A stretch of 33,116 bases of DNA from JAQBGV01 sp032128395 (lineage in GTDB: Bacteria > Planctomycetota > UBA8108 > UBA1146), in assembly GCA_032128395.1 (NCBI GenBank), contig JAQBGV010000225.1, positions 1 to 33,116 of the forward strand, given 5' to 3'. The number at the start of each line of letters is the position of its first letter. Position 1 is the first letter of the stretch. The position numbers and the translations under genes are program-made. Shown here in pieces: positions 9,805 to 18,632 of this stretch. The notes beneath the pieces are model-generated. The model was not told the origin of the DNA. It did not search any database and was given only the letters and a program-made list of their open reading frames with translations.

Positions 9805-10128
9805 TCAGCGTTTCTCTGCGCGCGCCTTGATGTCTGTGATGTGGGACGACCAGAACGTACTGTACTGCGTCGTCCAGCGGTCGTAGATCCACTCCATGGG
9901 AACCGGGTTGAAGAAGAGGTGCCGGGTGCGCCCCTCCTTCTTCGAGCGGATGAGATTCGCCTCCTCGAGCACACGAACGTGCTTGAGGACGGCGATGCGG
10001 CTCATGTCGAAGTGCGAGGCGAGAGTCTTCATGCTCATCCCCGGGACGGCCATGATGAGGTCCAGCATGCGCCGGCGCCCGGCATGGGCGAGTGCCGAGA
10101 ACAGGAAGTCGATTTGCGTTCCCGTCAT
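9805..10128 (-). CDS. ArsR-family winged-helix transcriptional regulator
   Basis: This 107-residue protein has a helix-turn-helix layout: SALAHAGRRRMLDLI, then MKTLASHFDMSRIAVLKHVRVLEEANLI as the recognition region (about residues 30-62), then the wing KKEGRTRHLFFN. The C-terminal WTTQYSTFWSSHI is typical of the ArsR subgroup found with START/AHSA1 proteins. No metal-binding CVC motif is present, so metal sensing is unlikely. An alternative upstream start (10203) exists, but the core starts at 10128. An inverted repeat next to the start codon is a likely operator and implies autoregulation, possibly with control of the divergent antiporter operon. Confidence 0.82.
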   Translation of the reverse strand: MTGTQIDFLFSALAHAGRRRMLDLIMAVPGMSMKTLASHFDMSRIAVLKHVRVLEEANLIRSKKEGRTRHLFFNPVPMEWIYDRWTTQYSTFWSSHITDIKARAEKR

Positions 10129-10130
10129 GA

Positions 10131-10146
10131 GTAACCCCAAGGTTAC
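10131..10146. promoter_or_regulatory. candidate operator for the ArsR-type regulator
   Basis: The inverted repeat gtaacc-ccaa-ggttac begins two bases upstream of the ArsR-type start codon, in the region divergent with the antiporter gene. Partial symmetry extends outward (tga and ctca). Its position and dyad suit a small winged-helix dimer. It could also overlap the promoter of either gene. Confidence 0.5.
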
Positions 10147-10257
10147 CTCAGTTGGAGCCGGTCCACCACTCTTCGGTCCCGACGAGGACGCATTCCGCTG
10201 CATTCACCCAGGAGCTCGCGTAGTCTGGCCCTCGAACCGAGCCGGGGGGATCGATCC

Positions 10258-11925
10258 GTGAACGTCTGGCACGAACTCTCCGACATTCTGGCACTCCTCT
10301 TGGGATCGTTGCTGCTCGGGACTCTCCTCGAGCGCCTTCGGCAGAGCGCCCTCGTCGGGTTCATCCTCGCCGGTACCCTGCTCGGGCCACACGTCCTCAA
10401 CTTCGTCCAGTCGAGCGATGAAGTGCGGATCCTCGCGGAACTCGGCGTTTCGCTCCTTCTCTTCAGCATCGGTCTCGAGTTCTCCCGCAACCAACTCGCG
10501 AGTCTGCGCTCCGCAGGGACACTCGGCGCATTCCAGATCATCGGCACCGGCGTCGTGGGGACCGCGGGAGCATTCCTCTGCGGACTCGGAATGCGGGAGT
10601 CGGTCGCCCTCGGCGCGATCTTCTCGTTGAGCAGCACTGCGTGCGTGTTACACGTGCTCACCAAGAACTCCCAGCTCGACAGCATTCCCGGCAGGAATGC
10701 GCTCGGGGTCCTCCTCGTGCAGGACATCGCGGTGATCCCGCTCGCGTTCTTGATGGAGTTTCTCGCGATCGGAAAGGAGACCACACCGGACGGGGCGGGC
10801 CCGGTCACCGTGCTGTTCGGCGCAGTCGGGTTCGGAGTCGCTCTTTGGGCCGCACTGCGCTTCGTCGCTCCGCTCCTCCTCGGGAGCCGAGTGCTCAGCG
10901 GGAACCGAGAGCTCTCCCTCCTCCTCGCGGTCGTCACCGGTCTCGGTGCAGCGACCGGAGCGCATCTCATCGGAGTCTCCCCGGCGCTGGGAGCCTTCAT
11001 CGCAGGCATCGTCCTCGCCGGCTCCCCGTTCGCCGTCCAGATCCGCAGCGACGTCGGATCGTTGAAGACGTTGCTCTTGACCCTCTTCTTCGGATCGATC
11101 GGCATGCTTGCGAACCCGGTCTGGATCTGGGAGCACCTCGAGACAGTCCTGGCGCTCCTCGCGGCGCTGATCATCGGGAAGGCCCTAGTCGTCGTGCTGA
11201 TCGTTCGAGTGATCTCCGGTCGACTTCGACACGGGCTGTCGAGTGGCCTCGCGCTCGCGCAAATCGGCGAGTTTTCGTTCCTCCTCGTCGAGCTCGGGCG
11301 CGGGACGGTCATCTCCGAAGGCACGAACGACTACCTTCTCTCCGTCACCCTCCTGAGCCTGCTCTTCACCCCGTACCTGGTGGGCAGCGGCCCCGCGATC
11401 GAACGGCTGCTCCGGCGGAGGTCCACCCCGGAGCCTGAAACGGAGGCACTGTCGACGGTTGCGGCTGAGGTACTGCTGATCGGATTCGGTCCCGCGGGGC
11501 AGAGGGCAGCCGGAGCGATCGCGAGCACCGGCCACTCGATCCTCGTCATCGATCTCAACTCGAGCAGCGTCCGTCAGGCCCGCGAACTAGGATACGAGGG
11601 GATCGTGGGCGATGCCGGCGTCACCGAGTTTCTCGAGCACATCGACTTCGGCGCTCTCGAGATGGTGGTCATCACCCTTCCCGATCCGAACACCGTGGTC
11701 CGCGTCCTGCAGGTCGTGAAAGGGCTTCGTCCGGGGCTCTCGTGCGTGGTGAGGGCGCGGTACCACATGCACCGCAGCCGATTCGAGGAGTTTCCCGGGG
11801 TCATCATTGTCGACGAGGAAGAGGAGGTCGGGACGCTGCTCGGAGAAGCGGCCGCCGAGTGCTGCGGCCCCAAGAGGCCTGAATCGGAGCCGGCGAAACC
11901 GGACCCGAAAGATCGTTCCCGCTGA
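10258..11925 (+). CDS. Kef-type monovalent cation/H+ antiporter (CPA2) with TrkA-N domain
   Basis: This 555-residue protein has about a dozen hydrophobic segments in its first 385 residues. Typical CPA2 stretches include SALVGFILAGTLLGPHVL, LGVSLLLFSIGLEFS, LLVQDIAVIPL and GVSPALGAFIAGIVLAGS. A soluble Rossmann domain follows, with the nucleotide motif LLIGFGPAGQRAAGAIA (about residues 404-420) and VIDL at the end of the second strand, as in the RCK/TrkA-N domains that gate KefB/KefC-like transporters. Likely role: cation efflux in exchange for protons at the inner membrane, gated by a nucleotide ligand. The GTG start has GGGGGGA seven bases upstream. It is followed after 12 bp by the ornithine-cyclodeaminase-like gene, which has its own GAGAGGAA site, so an operon is likely. 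The cation is not determined. Confidence 0.85.
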   Translation: MNVWHELSDILALLLGSLLLGTLLERLRQSALVGFILAGTLLGPHVLNFVQSSDEVRILAELGVSLLLFSIGLEFSRNQLASLRSAGTLGAFQIIGTGVVGTAGAFLCGLGMRESVALGAIFSLSSTACVLHVLTKNSQLDSIPGRNALGVLLVQDIAVIPLAFLMEFLAIGKETTPDGAGPVTVLFGAVGFGVALWAALRFVAPLLLGSRVLSGNRELSLLLAVVTGLGAATGAHLIGVSPALGAFIAGIVLAGSPFAVQIRSDVGSLKTLLLTLFFGSIGMLANPVWIWEHLETVLALLAALIIGKALVVVLIVRVISGRLRHGLSSGLALAQIGEFSFLLVELGRGTVISEGTNDYLLSVTLLSLLFTPYLVGSGPAIERLLRRRSTPEPETEALSTVAAEVLLIGFGPAGQRAAGAIASTGHSILVIDLNSSSVRQARELGYEGIVGDAGVTEFLEHIDFGALEMVVITLPDPNTVVRVLQVVKGLRPGLSCVVRARYHMHRSRFEEFPGVIIVDEEEEVGTLLGEAAAECCGPKRPESEPAKPDPKDRSR

Positions 11926-11937
11926 GAGGAATTCCCG

Positions 11938-12945
11938 ATGGGGACACTGATCGTATCTGGAGATGAGATCCGCCGCTTCCTCTCGCTCACCGACTGCATC
12001 GAGGCGGTCGATACTGCGTTTCGCGCCCTGGCCGAGGGAAAAGCGGTGAATCCGTTGCGCTCTTCGCTCCGCCTCGAGGGGGGACGGCGCATCCTCGGGA
12101 TGATGCCGGGCGCGGTCGAGGATCCCCCGGTGCTCGGGGCGAAGATCATCACCGTGTTCCCGGGCAATCACGGCACCGAGCTCGATGCACACCAGGGGGT
12201 CGTTCTCCTCTTCGATCCAGAGCGAGGCCCGCCCCTGGCGATCCTGGAAGCGAGCACGCTCACCGCGATCCGAACCGCGGCGGCGAGCGCCGTGGCGACG
12301 CGAGCCCTTGCCCGGGAAGATGCCCAGATCCTCGCGATCATCGGTTCGGGGGTTCAGGCGAGGAGCCATTTCGAGGCGATGCTCGCCGTAAGGCCGATCG
12401 AGGAAGTCCGGGTCTTCAGTCCTACCGAGGCTCACCGTGGCGAGTTCGCGCGACGGGAGTCGGAACGGACAGGCGTCCGAGTCGAGGCGGTCTCATCGGC
12501 CCGGGCGGCGGTGGAGGGAGCGGAGATCATCTGTACCGTCACCTCCTCGTCCGTCCCGGTCCTGGAAGGTGCGTGGCTCTCGCCGGGAGCGCACTTGAAT
12601 TCGGTCGGGGCGAGCGTCCCCAGCGCGCGAGAACTCGACGATGAGACGGTGGCTCGGGCGCGCCTCTTCGTCGATAGCCGCGAGTCCGCGCTTCACGAAG
12701 CCGGAGATTTACTCATGCCGATGGAGGCCGGGCTCGTCGGGGCCGACCACATCCAGGGAGAGATCGGGGAGGTCCTCACCGGGAAGGTTCCGGGGCGGTG
12801 TTCCGCGGAAGAGATCACCTGGTTCGAATCTCTCGGGCTCGCGGTAGAGGATCTCCTGCCGGCTCGACTCGTCTTCGAGCGTGCACGGGCGGCGAACGCC
12901 GGGACCGAGGTGGAATTGACAGGATACCGCGATGAAACCGCTTGA
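11938..12945 (+). CDS. ornithine cyclodeaminase / mu-crystallin family protein
   Basis: This 335-residue protein spans the whole OCD/mu-crystallin family length. The N-terminal lobe has the substrate-region motifs RSSLRLEGGRRILGMMPG and LGAKIITVFPGN. The NAD-binding domain has LAIIGSGVQARSHFEAM (about residues 138-154). The family includes ornithine cyclodeaminase, alanine dehydrogenases, ketimine reductases and EutC-type proteins, and sequence alone does not decide between them. It overlaps the next gene, a threonine-dehydratase-like enzyme, by 14 bp. The same gene pairing is known as eutB/eutC in ectoine catabolism, but no other ectoine gene is present. A joint dehydration/imine-reduction step on a hydroxy-amino acid is a reasonable guess. 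Confidence 0.85.
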   Translation: MGTLIVSGDEIRRFLSLTDCIEAVDTAFRALAEGKAVNPLRSSLRLEGGRRILGMMPGAVEDPPVLGAKIITVFPGNHGTELDAHQGVVLLFDPERGPPLAILEASTLTAIRTAAASAVATRALAREDAQILAIIGSGVQARSHFEAMLAVRPIEEVRVFSPTEAHRGEFARRESERTGVRVEAVSSARAAVEGAEIICTVTSSSVPVLEGAWLSPGAHLNSVGASVPSARELDDETVARARLFVDSRESALHEAGDLLMPMEAGLVGADHIQGEIGEVLTGKVPGRCSAEEITWFESLGLAVEDLLPARLVFERARAANAGTEVELTGYRDETA

Positions 12946-13909
12946 AACCGCCTCCATCGAAGAGATCCACTCCGCCCGCGGTAGGATCGCCGGCATCGCG
13001 ATCCGGACACCTCTCGTCGAACTCCATGTCGAGAACGCGCCGGCGCGAATCTACTTGAAGCTCGAGAACTTGCAGCCGATCGGATCGTTCAAGTTGCGCG
13101 GCGCCGGCAACGTGATCGGCAAGACCGATTCCGCGTCACTCGCGGAGGGGATCTACACCGCGAGCGCAGGAAACTGGGCGCAGGGGTTGGCGTGGTGTGC
13201 GCGACGGCAGGGCATCCGCTGTCAGGTGATCGTTCCTGAGTCCGCCCCTCGCACCAAGCGGGCGGCGATCGCCCGTCTCGGAGCCCAGGAGATCGTCGTT
13301 CCCTTCGAGGAGTGGTGGGCGGTCCTCCGCGATCATTCGCACCCGGGAACGACGGGGCGGTTCATCCATCCGGTGAGCGACCCGGACGTGATCGCCGGGA
13401 ACGGGACGATCGGCCTCGAGATCCTCGAGGATCTTCCGGACGTCGACACCGTAGTGGTGCCGTTCGGAGGGGGTGGGCTCTCGACCGGGATCGCTTCGGC
13501 GCTCCGAGCTCTCCGGCCCGAAGCGCGAGTCCTCGCGTGCGAAGTGGAGACCGCCGCCCCTCTCGCCGCGGCGCTCCAGTTCGGTGCACCTCGCGCGATC
13601 GAACGGAGGCCGAGTTTCGTGGACGGCATCGGGGGCGGGGGCATTCTCGAGGAGATGTGGCCTCTCGCCCGCGACCTCCTCGCCGGCTCTGCGGTCGTGA
13701 CCCTCGCCGAGATCACCGATGCGATTCGACTGCTCGTCGAGCGAGTTCACGTCGTCGCCGAAGGCGCGGGAGCCGCCTCGGTCGCCGCGGCACTCGCCGG
13801 GCGAGCCGGGGGGGGAAAGATCGTCTGCGTGATCTCGGGCGGAAACATCGACACCCCGATCTTGGCTCGCATCCTCGAGGGTGCGGATCCCGACTTCCTG
13901 GGTCGATAG
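12932..13909 (+). CDS. threonine/serine dehydratase-like PLP enzyme (fold type II)
   Basis: This 325-residue protein has the fold-type II PLP motifs. NLQPIGSFKLRGAGN contains the Schiff-base Lys54, TASAGNWAQGLAW is the Asn loop, VVVPFGGGGLSTGIA is the phosphate-binding glycine loop, and CVISGGNID lies near the C terminus. It lacks the ACT-like regulatory domain of biosynthetic IlvA, so it is a catabolic-length enzyme (TdcB, serine racemase/dehydratase or EutB type). Such enzymes eliminate water from a 3-hydroxy amino acid to give an enamine/imine and then a 2-oxo acid. Its start lies inside the end of the OCD-like gene, which implies translational coupling. EutB-like is one possible name; the substrate is unknown. 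Confidence 0.85.
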   Translation: MKPLETASIEEIHSARGRIAGIAIRTPLVELHVENAPARIYLKLENLQPIGSFKLRGAGNVIGKTDSASLAEGIYTASAGNWAQGLAWCARRQGIRCQVIVPESAPRTKRAAIARLGAQEIVVPFEEWWAVLRDHSHPGTTGRFIHPVSDPDVIAGNGTIGLEILEDLPDVDTVVVPFGGGGLSTGIASALRALRPEARVLACEVETAAPLAAALQFGAPRAIERRPSFVDGIGGGGILEEMWPLARDLLAGSAVVTLAEITDAIRLLVERVHVVAEGAGAASVAAALAGRAGGGKIVCVISGGNIDTPILARILEGADPDFLGR

Positions 13910-13961
13910 GACCAGGCCTAGGAGGCTGTCGCTCCCACGCGAACGTACACCCTTGCGAACA

Positions 13962-13975
13962 CGAACGTTTGTTCG
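13962..13975. promoter_or_regulatory. LexA-type SOS box upstream of the DnaE-like gene
   Basis: The sequence cgaacgtttgttcg matches the Gram-positive-type LexA consensus CGAAC-N4-GTTCG perfectly in both arms and differs from the fuller consensus only inside the spacer. It ends 44 bp before the ATG at 14020, a suitable position for repression. A wider dyad (gcgaaca ... tgttcgc) surrounds it. That LexA in this organism uses this site type is an inference. Confidence 0.65.
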
Positions 13976-14019
13976 CTACGATCACCGGTCGAACGAGGAC
14001 GACGGAGGGACCGGCGAGG

Positions 14020-17000
14020 ATGAATCAGGGAGGCGCCCGCGGGCTATCTGCGGTCGCGATGCCGCTCCGGAGCAGGGAGTCGCTGCTGCGCGGGGCGGTC
14101 TCGATCGAAGAGCTCGCGCTCGCGGCGCGACGCGGCGGGTACGGGGCGTTCGCGGTCTGCGACCGGAACGCGCTCTACGGCGCGGTCGTCGCTCAGCGGG
14201 CGGGAGACGCGGCGGGGGTACGCTCGATCGTCGGGGCGGAGATCGATGCGGGGTTGTCCGCGCCCGACCGCGACGTCGGCACCCTGATCGCCCTGGTCGA
14301 AGACCGTCGCGGCTGGGGAAACCTCTGTCGGATCGTGAGCCGGCGCAAACTCGCCGAACCGGACGGGCCCCGGGGCTGGCGTTCCGGAAGCGGCTCAGGC
14401 GATCGCATCGCGGCGGGCTTCGACCTGATCGCGAGCGCCGTCGAGTGCTCGGGCGGGCTCCAGTTCCTCACCGCATCCCCGGAGCTCGCCGCCGCCCTCG
14501 CCGCGCGTCTCGGCCGCCGCGCGCGCGGGCGGCTCTCACTCCTCCTCGGTCGTCCGCTCATCGATCCGGTGCGTGAGCGAAAGGTCCGCGATGCCGCCGA
14601 GTCGCTCTCGATCGAGGTGGTCGCGGGCTCGACGCTCGGGTGGCTGGACAAGCCTCTCCCCTTCCGCGCGCACCTCCTCGAGGCGATGCGCACGCAGTCG
14701 ACGGTGCGCCGCGTCGCCGATGATCCGAACGACCCCCCGATGGCCGCACTCCCCACCGCCGCCGAATGGCGCGATCTGCACCGCGACCTGCCGAAAGCGC
14801 TCCGCACCGCCACGCGCATCGCCGATCGCTGTCGGTTTCGGTTCGAACCGGGCAAGCCGGTCTTCCCGCGCTTCCCGCTCCCCCCCGGGGTCACCGCATT
14901 CGGCGAGCTGTACGAGCGCTGCAACCGCGGCCTCCGCTGGCGCTACCAGAACGTCCCGAGCGCCGCGGTCGAGCGCCTCGCCCGCGAGCTCGGCGTGATC
15001 GAGTCGATGGGCTTCGTCGAGTACTTCCTGGTGGTCGGAGACATCGTCGCGCACGCCCGCGAGCTCCGGATCGAGTGCGCCGGGCGCGGGTCGGGGGCGG
15101 CGTCGATCGTCAGCTACGCGCTCGGGATCACCCAGGTCGATCCGATCCGCCACCGCCTCACTTTCGAGCGCTTCCTCCACCCGGGGCGCACCGACCTCCC
15201 CGACATCGACATCGACCTCTGCTGGATCGGCCGCGACCGGGTGATCGAATGGGTGTACGAACGGTATGGACACGACCGCGTCGCGATGATCTCGACCCAT
15301 TGCACGCTGCAGCCGCGCTCGGCGTTTCGTGAGGTCGCACGCGCGTTCGGGGTGGCGCCGGACGAGATCGACCGGATCTCGCGGCGGATCCCCCACCGCG
15401 ACGAGACGCCCCTTCCCGAACTCCTGCGCGGCGACGAGGCCTTCGGGGGGCTCGGCCTCGCACGCGAGGAGCGGGAGCGACTCCTCCACGAAGCGGAGGC
15501 TCTGCGCGGCGCGACGCATCACCTCTCGATCCACCCCGGGGGGATCTGCATCTCCGACCGGCCGATCGACCAGCACGTCTCGCTCGAACGCGCCGCGAAG
15601 GGAATCGTCGTCACCCAGCTCGACATGTACTCGGTCGAGGACACCGGCCTGGTGAAGATCGACCTCCTCGGCAACCGCTGCGTCTCCGAGATCGGCGAGG
15701 TGCGCGACCGCGTGACGGCTCGCACGGGGACGACGTTCAACGTCGATGCGATCCCCGAGTCGGACGAGATGACCGCGACCCTCGTGCGCGAAGGGCGCAC
15801 GCTCGGGTGCTTCCAGCTCGAGAGCCCGGCGATGCGGTCACTGCTGCGGCGCCTCGATGCGAAGAATGCGATCGAAACGATTCACGCGGTGGCGCTGGTG
15901 CGCCCCGGCCCCTCGGAAGGAGGCATGAAGGATCAGTTCATCCGCCGCGCCCGCGGTGAGGAGCCGGCCGTGCCCCTCCACCCCGCCCTTTCCGAGCTGT
16001 TTCGCGACCAACAGGGGATGCTGCTCTACGAGGAGGATGTGATCCACACCGCAGCGCGCATCGCCGGAATCACCCTCGCCGAGGGGGATCTCCTCCGCCG
16101 CGCGATGAAGAAGGTGATCCATCTGGGCGATGCCGCCGGCGAGCGGAAGCTCGAGGACCGTTTCATCGAGCGCGCGATCGGGAACCGGGTCCCCGCCGGC
16201 GAGGCGCGGGAGGTGTGGGAGCACCTCCGGCGTTTCGGGAGGTACTCCTTCAACAAGGCGCACGCGGCGGGGTACGGGATCCTCGCGTGGCGCTCCGCGT
16301 ACCTGAAGGCGCACCACCCCCGCGAGTTCCTCTGCGCGATCTTTCGCCACCACGCCGGCATGTATCCCTTCGCGGCCTTCGTCGCGGAGGCGCGGAGACT
16401 CGGGGTCCCGCTCCTTCTGCCGTGCGTACACCGCTCGGCGCGGAACTTCGAACTCGAGGGGGATGGAATTCGCATCGCCCTCGGCGCGATCCAAGGGCTC
16501 TCACAGAAGGCGATCGAGGCGATCCACGAGGCGCGTCCCTTCACTTCGGTCGAGGATCTCCGCCGCCGCTCCCGCGCGGCGCAACCGGAGCTCGAGGATC
16601 TGGTGCTCATCGGCGCGTGCGATACCTTCGGGCGCCCGCGTCCGGAATTGCTCTGGCGGCTGCGCACCGGCCGCAAAGCTGGCAAGGAGCGGACGCCGAC
16701 GGGGACGCAGATCGGTGAACTGGTCGTCTGCGACGGGATCACCCCCGACCTCGGCGACATCCCACCCGAACGGAAGCTCGCGGAGGAGCTCCGCCTCCTC
16801 GGCGCGGGGATCACCTACCACCCGATGCGCCACCACCATCGGCGCTGCCGCGAGGAGGGATGCGTACCGCTCGCCGAACTGCACTCGCGATGCGGGAAGC
16901 GGGTGAAGGTCGCGGGGATCCGCATCGCCTCGCGCCGCCACCGCACCGCGAGGGGGGATCCGATGGGCTTCCTCACACTCGAGGACGAGACCGGGATCGC

Positions 17001-17142
17001 CGAGGTAGTGTTGTTCCCGGAGGCGTGGCGAAGGGCGATCGCGACTCTCTTCCGGGAAGGCCCGGTGCAGGTCGACGGCGTCGTCGAGGAACAGCGCGGC
17101 GCGGTGACGATCACCGGCGACCGGGTGCGGGTGTGGGAGTGA
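14020..17142 (+). CDS. dnaE2: DnaE-like DNA polymerase III alpha subunit, probably DnaE2/ImuC type
   Basis: This 1040-residue C-family polymerase starts at an ATG with GGAGGGA nine bases upstream. The PHP domain at the N terminus is degenerate: the usual HxH near the start reads AMPLRSRESLL and the TDH region reads CDRNALYGAV, so metal-dependent PHP activity is unlikely. The palm keeps the catalytic acidic motif PDIDIDL (about residue 395), SGAASIVSYALGI, GCFQLESPAMR and the YSFNKAHAAGYG region. A C-terminal OB-fold-like part (GFLTLEDETGIAEVVLFPE) follows. Its length, the lost PHP ligands and the LexA-type box upstream all favour the SOS-induced, error-prone DnaE2/ImuC group over replicative DnaE1. 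The usual imuA and imuB partners are not in this window. Confidence 0.85.
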   Translation: MNQGGARGLSAVAMPLRSRESLLRGAVSIEELALAARRGGYGAFAVCDRNALYGAVVAQRAGDAAGVRSIVGAEIDAGLSAPDRDVGTLIALVEDRRGWGNLCRIVSRRKLAEPDGPRGWRSGSGSGDRIAAGFDLIASAVECSGGLQFLTASPELAAALAARLGRRARGRLSLLLGRPLIDPVRERKVRDAAESLSIEVVAGSTLGWLDKPLPFRAHLLEAMRTQSTVRRVADDPNDPPMAALPTAAEWRDLHRDLPKALRTATRIADRCRFRFEPGKPVFPRFPLPPGVTAFGELYERCNRGLRWRYQNVPSAAVERLARELGVIESMGFVEYFLVVGDIVAHARELRIECAGRGSGAASIVSYALGITQVDPIRHRLTFERFLHPGRTDLPDIDIDLCWIGRDRVIEWVYERYGHDRVAMISTHCTLQPRSAFREVARAFGVAPDEIDRISRRIPHRDETPLPELLRGDEAFGGLGLAREERERLLHEAEALRGATHHLSIHPGGICISDRPIDQHVSLERAAKGIVVTQLDMYSVEDTGLVKIDLLGNRCVSEIGEVRDRVTARTGTTFNVDAIPESDEMTATLVREGRTLGCFQLESPAMRSLLRRLDAKNAIETIHAVALVRPGPSEGGMKDQFIRRARGEEPAVPLHPALSELFRDQQGMLLYEEDVIHTAARIAGITLAEGDLLRRAMKKVIHLGDAAGERKLEDRFIERAIGNRVPAGEAREVWEHLRRFGRYSFNKAHAAGYGILAWRSAYLKAHHPREFLCAIFRHHAGMYPFAAFVAEARRLGVPLLLPCVHRSARNFELEGDGIRIALGAIQGLSQKAIEAIHEARPFTSVEDLRRRSRAAQPELEDLVLIGACDTFGRPRPELLWRLRTGRKAGKERTPTGTQIGELVVCDGITPDLGDIPPERKLAEELRLLGAGITYHPMRHHHRRCREEGCVPLAELHSRCGKRVKVAGIRIASRRHRTARGDPMGFLTLEDETGIAEVVLFPEAWRRAIATLFREGPVQVDGVVEEQRGAVTITGDRVRVWE

Positions 17143-17232
17143 CCAGGGTTGCCTAGGAACCACGGATAGCCGAGGATCATGTCGCGCGCCAAGGCTGGAG
17201 CGAGGAACGGGAGAGATGAGGACCAGACTTCG

Positions 17233-17865
17233 ATGATCTCCGCGCGCGCAGCACTAGAGCGTCTCCGAGAGGGGAATCGGCGGTTCGTGTCGGACCCGGG
17301 GGCAGGTAACGCCCTCGCAAGCCAAGTACGTCGCCGTGAACTGGCGGCCGGCCAGGAGCCCTTCGCCATCATTCTCGGGTGTTCCGACTCGCGGGTGCCC
17401 ACGGAGATGATCTTCGATCAGGGTCTCGGCGACTTGTTCGTCATCCGCGTCGCGGGAAACATCGTCGCACCCTCCCAAGTCGGCAGCATCGAGTTTGCAG
17501 CAGATCAATTCGGAACCCAGCTCGTCGTAGTTCTGGGCCACTCGAAGTGTGGCGCCATTCTGGCGACGATCGAAGAGCTGGGACGCCCGACGGAGGTGCA
17601 GTCGCCGAACCTCCGTTCGATCGTCGACCGGGTCCGGCCGTCGGTGGAAGCGTTGCTCGCTTCCGACCTGAGGCAGGATCCGACCACCCTGGTGCAAAGA
17701 GCGGTTCGGGCCAACATCTGCGCTTCTGCGGATCACCTTCGGCACGGCTCCCCGATCCTCGAACAATTCATCCGGAACGATGGCCTCGTCGTCGTCGGTG
17801 CCGAATATTGCCTGGAGAGTGGAATCGTCGACTTCTTCGATGGACTTCCGCAGCTCGGTCCGTGA
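17233..17865 (+). CDS. beta-class carbonic anhydrase
   Basis: This 210-residue protein has the zinc and dyad motifs of beta carbonic anhydrases: C50-S-D52-S-R54 and H103-S-K-C106-G, with IRVAGNIV between them. The enzyme interconverts CO2 and bicarbonate, and zinc is held by the two Cys and the His. No signal peptide is apparent with this start, so it should be cytoplasmic. An in-frame ATG at 17179 preceded by GAGG would add 18 residues and is a real alternative. It follows the polymerase gene after a short gap and converges on the GNAT gene, leaving 24 bp between them. Confidence 0.9.
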   Translation: MISARAALERLREGNRRFVSDPGAGNALASQVRRRELAAGQEPFAIILGCSDSRVPTEMIFDQGLGDLFVIRVAGNIVAPSQVGSIEFAADQFGTQLVVVLGHSKCGAILATIEELGRPTEVQSPNLRSIVDRVRPSVEALLASDLRQDPTTLVQRAVRANICASADHLRHGSPILEQFIRNDGLVVVGAEYCLESGIVDFFDGLPQLGP

Positions 17866-17889
17866 GCGGACGGCTTCCTCCAGGACGAG

Positions 17890-18372
17890 TCAGCCGATAC
17901 GACGACTCAGAATGTTCGAGTGAGGCGCGAAACTCGAACGGCTCCAGAAGCGAAGTGCAGAGTCGTTCGCCGAACTCACCAACGTTTCGACCCGTTCGAT
18001 GCCCGCATCGCGGAACGAGTCGATCACGGCACCGAGAAGCCGTGCACCGACCCCCGTGCTTCGAGCGTTCCCATCGACGCAGATCGAGACGATCATCCCG
18101 ATGATCGGCTCGGTCCAGAACTCCGGCTGCATCTTGACGATCCCGTGGCAGTATCCGACGACAACATCGTTCTCATCGACTGCGACGCGGAGGATGACCT
18201 GAGGGGATGGGAGCGAGAGTTCGAGGGTGGCGAGGAACCGGTCTCGACCGTTCGGAGCGACCGTCCAGGATCGATCGAACGACTCGTGTTGGCGGTTCAG
18301 GTCGCACCAGAGCTCCACGATCCTCGGCAGATCGCCGCTCGTCGCGTCTCGCACGGTCATCGCGGAGTTCAT
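17890..18372 (-). CDS. GNAT-family N-acetyltransferase, last gene of the carrier-protein operon
   Basis: This 160-residue protein has the GNAT layout: DATSGDLPRIVELWCDL at the N terminus, IVSICVDGNARSTGVGARLL as the acetyl-CoA pyrophosphate loop (R-x-x-G-x-G/A pattern), and the C-terminal ETLVSSANDSALRFWSRSSF. I chose the start at 18372 because its ATG overlaps the TGA of the carrier-protein gene (ATGA), as at the other junctions of this operon. The longer frame from 18408 would overlap the carrier gene by 40 bp. In this context it may acylate an amino acid held on the carrier protein or released from it; that is inference from the operon alone. Confidence 0.8.
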   Translation of the reverse strand: MNSAMTVRDATSGDLPRIVELWCDLNRQHESFDRSWTVAPNGRDRFLATLELSLPSPQVILRVAVDENDVVVGYCHGIVKMQPEFWTEPIIGMIVSICVDGNARSTGVGARLLGAVIDSFRDAGIERVETLVSSANDSALRFWSRSSFAPHSNILSRRIG

Positions 18373-18632
18373 GCAGTGACGCTCTTCTTCTCGATGCACC
18401 CAGCGCAAGCGGCGACCGTCCCGATCCGATCGGGTCGGTAGTCCTCCGGGCCGAAGGTGATCGAGAAACGGCTCTGGACGAAGGCGAGCAACTCGACGAA
18501 GCCGAGGGAGTCGAGAACTCCACCTCCGGCGGGCGGCGTGTCAACCTGAATGGCCTCGGCCGGGATGCGCCCTGCCGTCCGGTCTCGCAAGTACTCGAGA
18601 AGACACGACTCGATCTCGTGTCGTTCCGTCAT
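18369..18632 (-). CDS. acyl/aminoacyl carrier protein (phosphopantetheine-dependent)
   Basis: This 87-residue protein has the carrier-protein fold signature. The motif GGGVLDSLGFVELLAFV contains the Ser42 (D-S-L) that would receive 4'-phosphopantetheine, and helices flank it on either side. Its start overlaps the stop of the SerRS-like ligase gene by ATGA, and its stop overlaps the GNAT start in the same way. The frame extends further upstream to 18662, but that part lies inside the ligase gene. Small carrier proteins encoded next to amino acid:[carrier protein] ligases are their known acceptors, so this is most likely loaded with an amino acid thioester rather than a fatty acyl chain. It is unlike the fabD/fabG-linked AcpP in context. 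Confidence 0.87.
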   Translation of the reverse strand: MTERHEIESCLLEYLRDRTAGRIPAEAIQVDTPPAGGGVLDSLGFVELLAFVQSRFSITFGPEDYRPDRIGTVAACAGCIEKKSVTA

